A DNA stretch of 24,480 bases from Welwitschia mirabilis (taxonomy: Eukaryota; Gnetophyta; Gnetopsida; Welwitschiales), in the NCBI GenBank assembly GCA_051453625.1, contig JBOZIK010000001.1, positions 210,000,526 to 210,025,005 of the forward strand. Direction: 5' to 3'. Positions 20,711-24,480 of this stretch are shown here, piece by piece; within the stretch, counting starts at the first letter, position 1; each line of letters starts with the position of its first letter. Made by a program: the position numbers and the translations under genes. The notes under the pieces are model-generated. The model ran no database searches, had not been told where the DNA came from, and saw nothing but the letters and a program-made list of their open reading frames with translations.

Positions 20711-21152
20711 TGTAACAGTAGCCGTTCTTGTATATTCAAAAAGAAATATCTATGTAATGGGGTCAAGAGACCCATGTGGGATGTTAGGGTTTATTTTCCA
20801 AATTCTAGGGTTTTGTTTCTAGAACCTCAATATAAAACTATAAAAACCCTTCCCCTCCTTCATTTTTATTTTCATCTTTTATATCTAATATGCTTGTGAC
20901 AGAAGATTAAAGAATAAGTAATCCATTTAGAGCTATAGAAAGGAGTTTCTTTGATGTTAGGTTAAGTCTCTTTCATTGAGGTGCTGTTATTTTATTTATA
21001 AGTGGATGTAAAGTTCTTGAGTTAATTAAAATACTATTTTTGAATTAATATAATTGCTATTTCATTTTTATTTTATATGTCCCTTATGGTTTACATTGAT
21101 CATAGTTTATTGTGACAACTCTGTGATTTATCTAGATCATAAGGACAACCTT
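20711..21152 (+). promoter_or_regulatory. LTR-like promoter region upstream of the plus-strand gypsy pol
   Basis: Contains a hairpin GGGTC-aaga-GACCC (20760-20773), two telobox-like AGGGTTT motifs (about 20786 and 20808), a TATA box (CTATAAAAACCC, about 20838-20849) and a pyrimidine-rich leader (CTTCCCCTCCTTC). This is the arrangement expected for U3/R of a plant LTR or a Pol II promoter. Only about 400 bp, including the gap, separate it from pol, so gag and protease are either deleted or hidden in the gap. Confidence 0.5.
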
Positions 21153-21252
21153 NNNNNNNNNNNNNNNNNNNNNNNNNNNNNNNNNNNNNNNNNNNNNNNN
21201 NNNNNNNNNNNNNNNNNNNNNNNNNNNNNNNNNNNNNNNNNNNNNNNNNNNN
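21153..21252. other. Assembly gap, 100 N
   Basis: Exactly 100 N, probably a placeholder of unknown true size. The gag and protease of the plus-strand gypsy element may be missing here. Confidence 0.99.
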
Positions 21253-22220
21253 TACTACAGATGATACTATCTACTCTAGAAGAGGGATAATGGAAATTAG
21301 TCTTAGAGATCTTGAAAAAGAAATTAAGCTTTCTGATACAGTAGCTATTGAATAAATGGTATAGAACCTCAAGGTAAGGACCAATGTAATTTTAACTCAA
21401 GAAGTTAATCTAATGTTAAAAAAAAAATAAGAAGAAATATGAAGAAAAAGATTTGGCAACTAAATAAATAGAAAAACCACCTCTTAAGAAAGGGTTAGAA
21501 TATATTAAGATAGCTCCTAATAGATCTTTGATCATAAATAATTACTTAATTCATTCTCAGAAGAGAAGACTTAAAAAAGAATGTTAATAAAAATAAAAGG
21601 AGTTCTTTCTTGAAATCATACTAATATTAAAGGAATAGATTCAAAAATTTATTAGCACAAAATCTACTTAGATACTTCTATTAAATCAAGTTAGTAACTA
21701 GAGACAATGTGTAACCCACATATGCAAGAAGTAATTAAATAGAAAACTTTTAAACTCTTAGAGGTAGGATTTATTTACCCCATATTTTATTCATACTAGG
21801 TTAGTCCTATAATAGTAGTACCAAAGAAAGAAAACAAATGGAAAGTGTGTATAGATTTTAGAATGCTAAATATAGTAACTAATAAAGAAAATTTTCCTTT
21901 TCCATTTATTGATTAAGTTTTAGAAAGAGTATCTAGACATTACTATTATAGCTTTCTAAAGGGGTATAGAAGTTACAACCAAGTACCTATAGCCTTAGAG
22001 GATTAGTCCAAAACAACTTTCACTTATCATTGTGGTACTTATGCTTATAAAGTACTTCCATTTATACTATGTAATGCTCCTTCTACTTTTCAAAGATTAG
22101 TAAATAGTATTTTTCAAGATATGATAGAAAGATCAATTAAAGTGTTTATGGATGATTTCACAACATTTAGAAAATATTTTAAAGAATCACTTAAAAGATT
22201 GGAAAAAGTTTTAAAAAGAG
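21253..22220 (+). pseudogene. Ty3/gypsy reverse transcriptase (decayed)
   Basis: A pre-RT region (about 21470-21690) contains KPPLKKGLEYIKIAP, the counterpart of the family's KPLPSHLKYVFL, and IYxHKIYL. From 21713 the RT reads NPHMQEVIK, LLEVGFIYPI, IVVPKKENKWKVCIDFRMLN (first catalytic Asp region), NQVPIALED, TTFTYHCGTYAYKVLPF, LCNAPSTFQR and VFMDDF, whose paired catalytic Asp codons (22151-22156) are kept. This order and the FMDDF form are typical of the Athila/Tat branch. Stops at 21797, 21914 and 22004 fall where the family has Trp, Gln and Gln. The segment of about 15 residues usual between PKK and the CIDYR motif is shortened. Inactive. Confidence 0.9.
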
Positions 22221-22960
22221 ATGAAGAAAATACCTTAGACTTAGTTGGTCAAAAAGTCATCTTATGATGAAAGAAGGCATAATGTTGGGACATAAAATAT
22301 CTAAGAAAGAAATTGAAACTAACGAATAGAAAATCAAAGCTATTAAAGATATTCCACCCCTAATCAAACTAAAAGAGTTGAGATCTTTTTTGGAACATGT
22401 TGGATACTATAGAAGATTCATATCCAACTTCAATAAAATTACTAAACCTTTGAGTAACATCTTACAAAAAGATGTGGAATATGATTAGACTGACAAATTT
22501 GAGAATGCCTACCAAACTATAAAAGATAAACTTTTATTAGCACCTATTTTGTAGGGACCAAACTGAATAAGACCATTTCACATTATGATTGATGCATCGT
22601 AGCATGTTATGGGAGTAGTTTTAGGATAAAAAGATGATGATAAAAAAACTTATAGAATTGCATATATAAGTAAGAACTTTAACCCAACTCAAAAAAATTA
22701 TACAGTAACAGAGAAATAAATACTAGTAGTAGTGATGGCATTAGAGAAATTCAGACATTATATATGGCATTATGAAGTGAAAATTCATACTAACTATAGT
22801 GCCATTAGATTTTTAATGAATTAAAAAAAACAAAATCAAGAATTATGAGATGAATATTATTAATGCAAAAGTTTGATTTAAAAATAATTGATAGAAAGGG
22901 AACAAAGAATGTGGTAGCAGATTACTTATCAAGGTTAGAGTTTCCAAATGAAGAGTAGAT
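22221..22960 (+). pseudogene. Ty3/gypsy RT connection and RNase H (decayed)
   Basis: After a frameshift near 22225 the frame continues with MKEGIMLGHKISKKEIE, IKAIKDIPP and LRSFLEHVGYYRRFI (the family's RSFLGHAGFYRRFI). RNase H follows: FHIMIDAS with the first catalytic Asp (near 22590), GVVLG, YISKNFNPTQKNYTVTEK, LEKFRHYIWHYEVKIHT and SAIRFLMN. After another shift come FDLKIIDRKGTKNVVADYLS and RLEF, the standard end of Athila/Tat RNase H. Several stops lie at expected Gln or Trp positions (for example LG then stop for LGQ). Confidence 0.88.
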
Positions 22961-24240
22961 CAACATTAGAGATGAATTTCCAAATAAGCATCTTTTTTGG
23001 GTATCCATAAATTTGTTATATGCTGGTATTGCTAAATTTCTTTTAATTAAAGAATTACCCTTACCCTCTTCTATGACTTATTATGAGAGAAAATTATTAT
23101 TAAGAAAATCTAAAAATTATATTTTTCATGATAAAATATTATTTAGAGAATGCAAGAATTGTGTCATTAGAAAACGTATAGATGAGAAATATAAGAGAAA
23201 ATTTTAAAAGAAGCTTATGAAGGAGAAGGAGGAGGACATTCTAGGAATGAAAATTATTCATATAGGATATTATTACCCCATCATCTTCAAAGATGCAAAC
23301 AACTATGTCCAAAGTTGTGATAAATATCAAAGAGAAGGTACATTTAACCAAAAGTTAGAAATGCCATAATAATAAATTCAAATAGTTGAACCCTTTGATG
23401 TTTGGGGAATATATTTTACTAGACCTATCAATCCCTCATACTTTAAGAAAAAGTACATTCTTGTCTATGTTGACTACTTTACTAAGTGAGTTAAGGATAA
23501 AGCTATGACTAATTATTCTTCCCAAAATATAGTTAACTTTTTTCCTTAGGAATATCATCTACTAGTTTGGAGCCCCAAAAAGTCTTATATTCAAAAGAGA
23601 AATCCACTTTACTAGTGAAAATTTTGAGAAAATTTTAATCAAATTCAGAATATATCATGAACTCTCTACTTCCTATCACCCCCAATCTAATGGCTAAGTA
23701 GAAGTAACCAGTAGAGAGCTTAATAGAATATTAATAAAGGTTATAAAACAAAAAAAAATTAATTGTGCCAATAAACTAAATGAAGGTCTATGAGCTTATA
23801 GAATAATTTGAAAACATGCTACAAGACTTGCTTCCTATGAATTAGTCTATGCAAATAAGCTATTTTGCCAATTGAATTTAGAATAAAAACATTTAAATTG
23901 GCTAGAGAATTAGACATAGCTCAAAAAGAATGGATAGAGAACATGAATATTTTAGATGAAAATAGAACAAAATCTTTTCTATGTAAAGAACTTATCCAAT
24001 AAAAAACTAAAATATGTCATGATAACAAAATTAGGAAAACAAATTTTAGTATAAAATACTTGGTATTAATTTATGATCTTAAGAAAATTCATTTAAAATA
24101 AAAATATGAATAAAATTATCTCAAATGCTATACTATAACAAACATCCTAAGAAACGGAACCATAAAAATATATGATCCTAATGAAAAAGTAACCTATCAA
24201 GTTAATAGGTAAAGAGTAAGAATGTACTATGATCATAAAT
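22961..24240 (+). pseudogene. Ty3/gypsy integrase (decayed)
   Basis: The linker and N-terminal part are open at 23013-23207, with LLYAGIAKFLLIKELP and KILFRECKNCVIRKRI. The HHCC zinc finger is damaged: the first His appears as Tyr, GGH remains (near 23235), Cys 23315-23317 is kept and the last Cys reads Tyr (DKYQ, 23324-23326). The core has FDVWGIYF, ILVYVDYFTK with the first catalytic Asp, and FGAPKSLIFKREIHF, where the second catalytic Asp of LISDGG is lost. STSYHPQSNG and VEVTSREL follow with the Glu kept. The C-terminal part shows YRITNI-like and NGTIKIYDPNE, then YQVNR and VRMYYDH, ending near 24240. Several frameshifts and many stops. Confidence 0.88.
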
Positions 24241-24480
24241 TCGTACTACATTACTTAGGGAACCTCAACAGGGTGGAAAGAATACTTTCACTCTACCTCT
24301 AAAATAAACTTTAAAATTACATAATAAAAAGATATGTCATTTTTTTAAAGTTTATTTAGGCTATTAGTTTACTAAATTGTTAAGTAAATTAAATGATTAT
24401 GAAATTAGAAGTTAACTTGATAAGTCTTCAACAGGAAATTGTTTACCATATTTATTATAGAGAATGAGAATACACATTCG
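24241..24480 (+). other. Region downstream of gypsy integrase with an inverted repeat
   Basis: Non-coding sequence after pol. It contains a 15-bp perfect inverted repeat (AAATAAACTTTAAAA at 24302-24316 and its complement at 24343-24357) with a 26-base loop. The 3' LTR is not reached within the window. Confidence 0.7.

Noticed and set aside
1-24480. tRNA, rRNA, CRISPR array or bacterial-type operon
   Set aside because: No cloverleaf with conserved box A and B sequences, no rRNA core sequence and no regularly spaced repeats were seen; the content is that of plant nuclear repeats.

Overview
This window looks like intergenic DNA from a seed plant, probably an angiosperm. It is very AT-rich (about a quarter G+C by eye, not computed) and broken by six runs of N. 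I could not support a single intact host gene, tRNA or rRNA. What I can recognise is decayed LTR retrotransposons: three pieces of Ty3/gypsy elements related to the Athila/Tat group, one Ty1/copia element of the SIRE/Maximus type with a downstream envelope-like reading frame, and a same-orientation pair of LTR-like repeats around a 1.8-kb insert of unknown origin. The species cannot be named from the sequence. Extremely AT-rich, repeat-swollen genomes such as Sapria or Welwitschia would fit, but that is only a guess.

Layout. 1-3253: unassigned AT-rich DNA with a TATA-bearing promoter-like stretch near 770 and a 67-bp AC microsatellite at 2433-2499. 3254-3435: a 41-bp sequence repeated on both sides of a 100-N gap, probably an assembly artefact. 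3661-4708 (minus): gypsy RNase H and integrase remains. 4712-9089 (plus): end of a copia RNase H, a spacer with repeated AGACATCT motifs, a decayed envelope-like frame with hydrophobic segments, a polypurine tract at 7812-7824, and a 3' LTR of about 1.26 kb that runs into a gap. 9227-12640: the LTR-like pair, about 95% identical in its downstream part, enclosing a minus-strand 74-codon frame and a pyrimidine-rich stretch. 12852-17442 (minus): a gypsy element with 5' LTR, tRNA-Met-type primer binding site, 1.4-kb leader, gag, protease and integrase, lacking reverse transcriptase and RNase H. 17443-20500: largely unassigned. 20711-24240 (plus): LTR-like promoter, a gap, then a gypsy pol with reverse transcriptase, RNase H and integrase.

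None of these elements can be active. Their frames carry stops and frameshifts, and many stops stand where the family has Gln (CAA/CAG) or Trp (TGG). That is the expected mark of C-to-T change on one strand or the other, as in long-methylated, deaminating repeats. Domains were recognised by reading conserved family motifs through these lesions from memory; no database search was run, and boundaries given without a sequence landmark are approximate.
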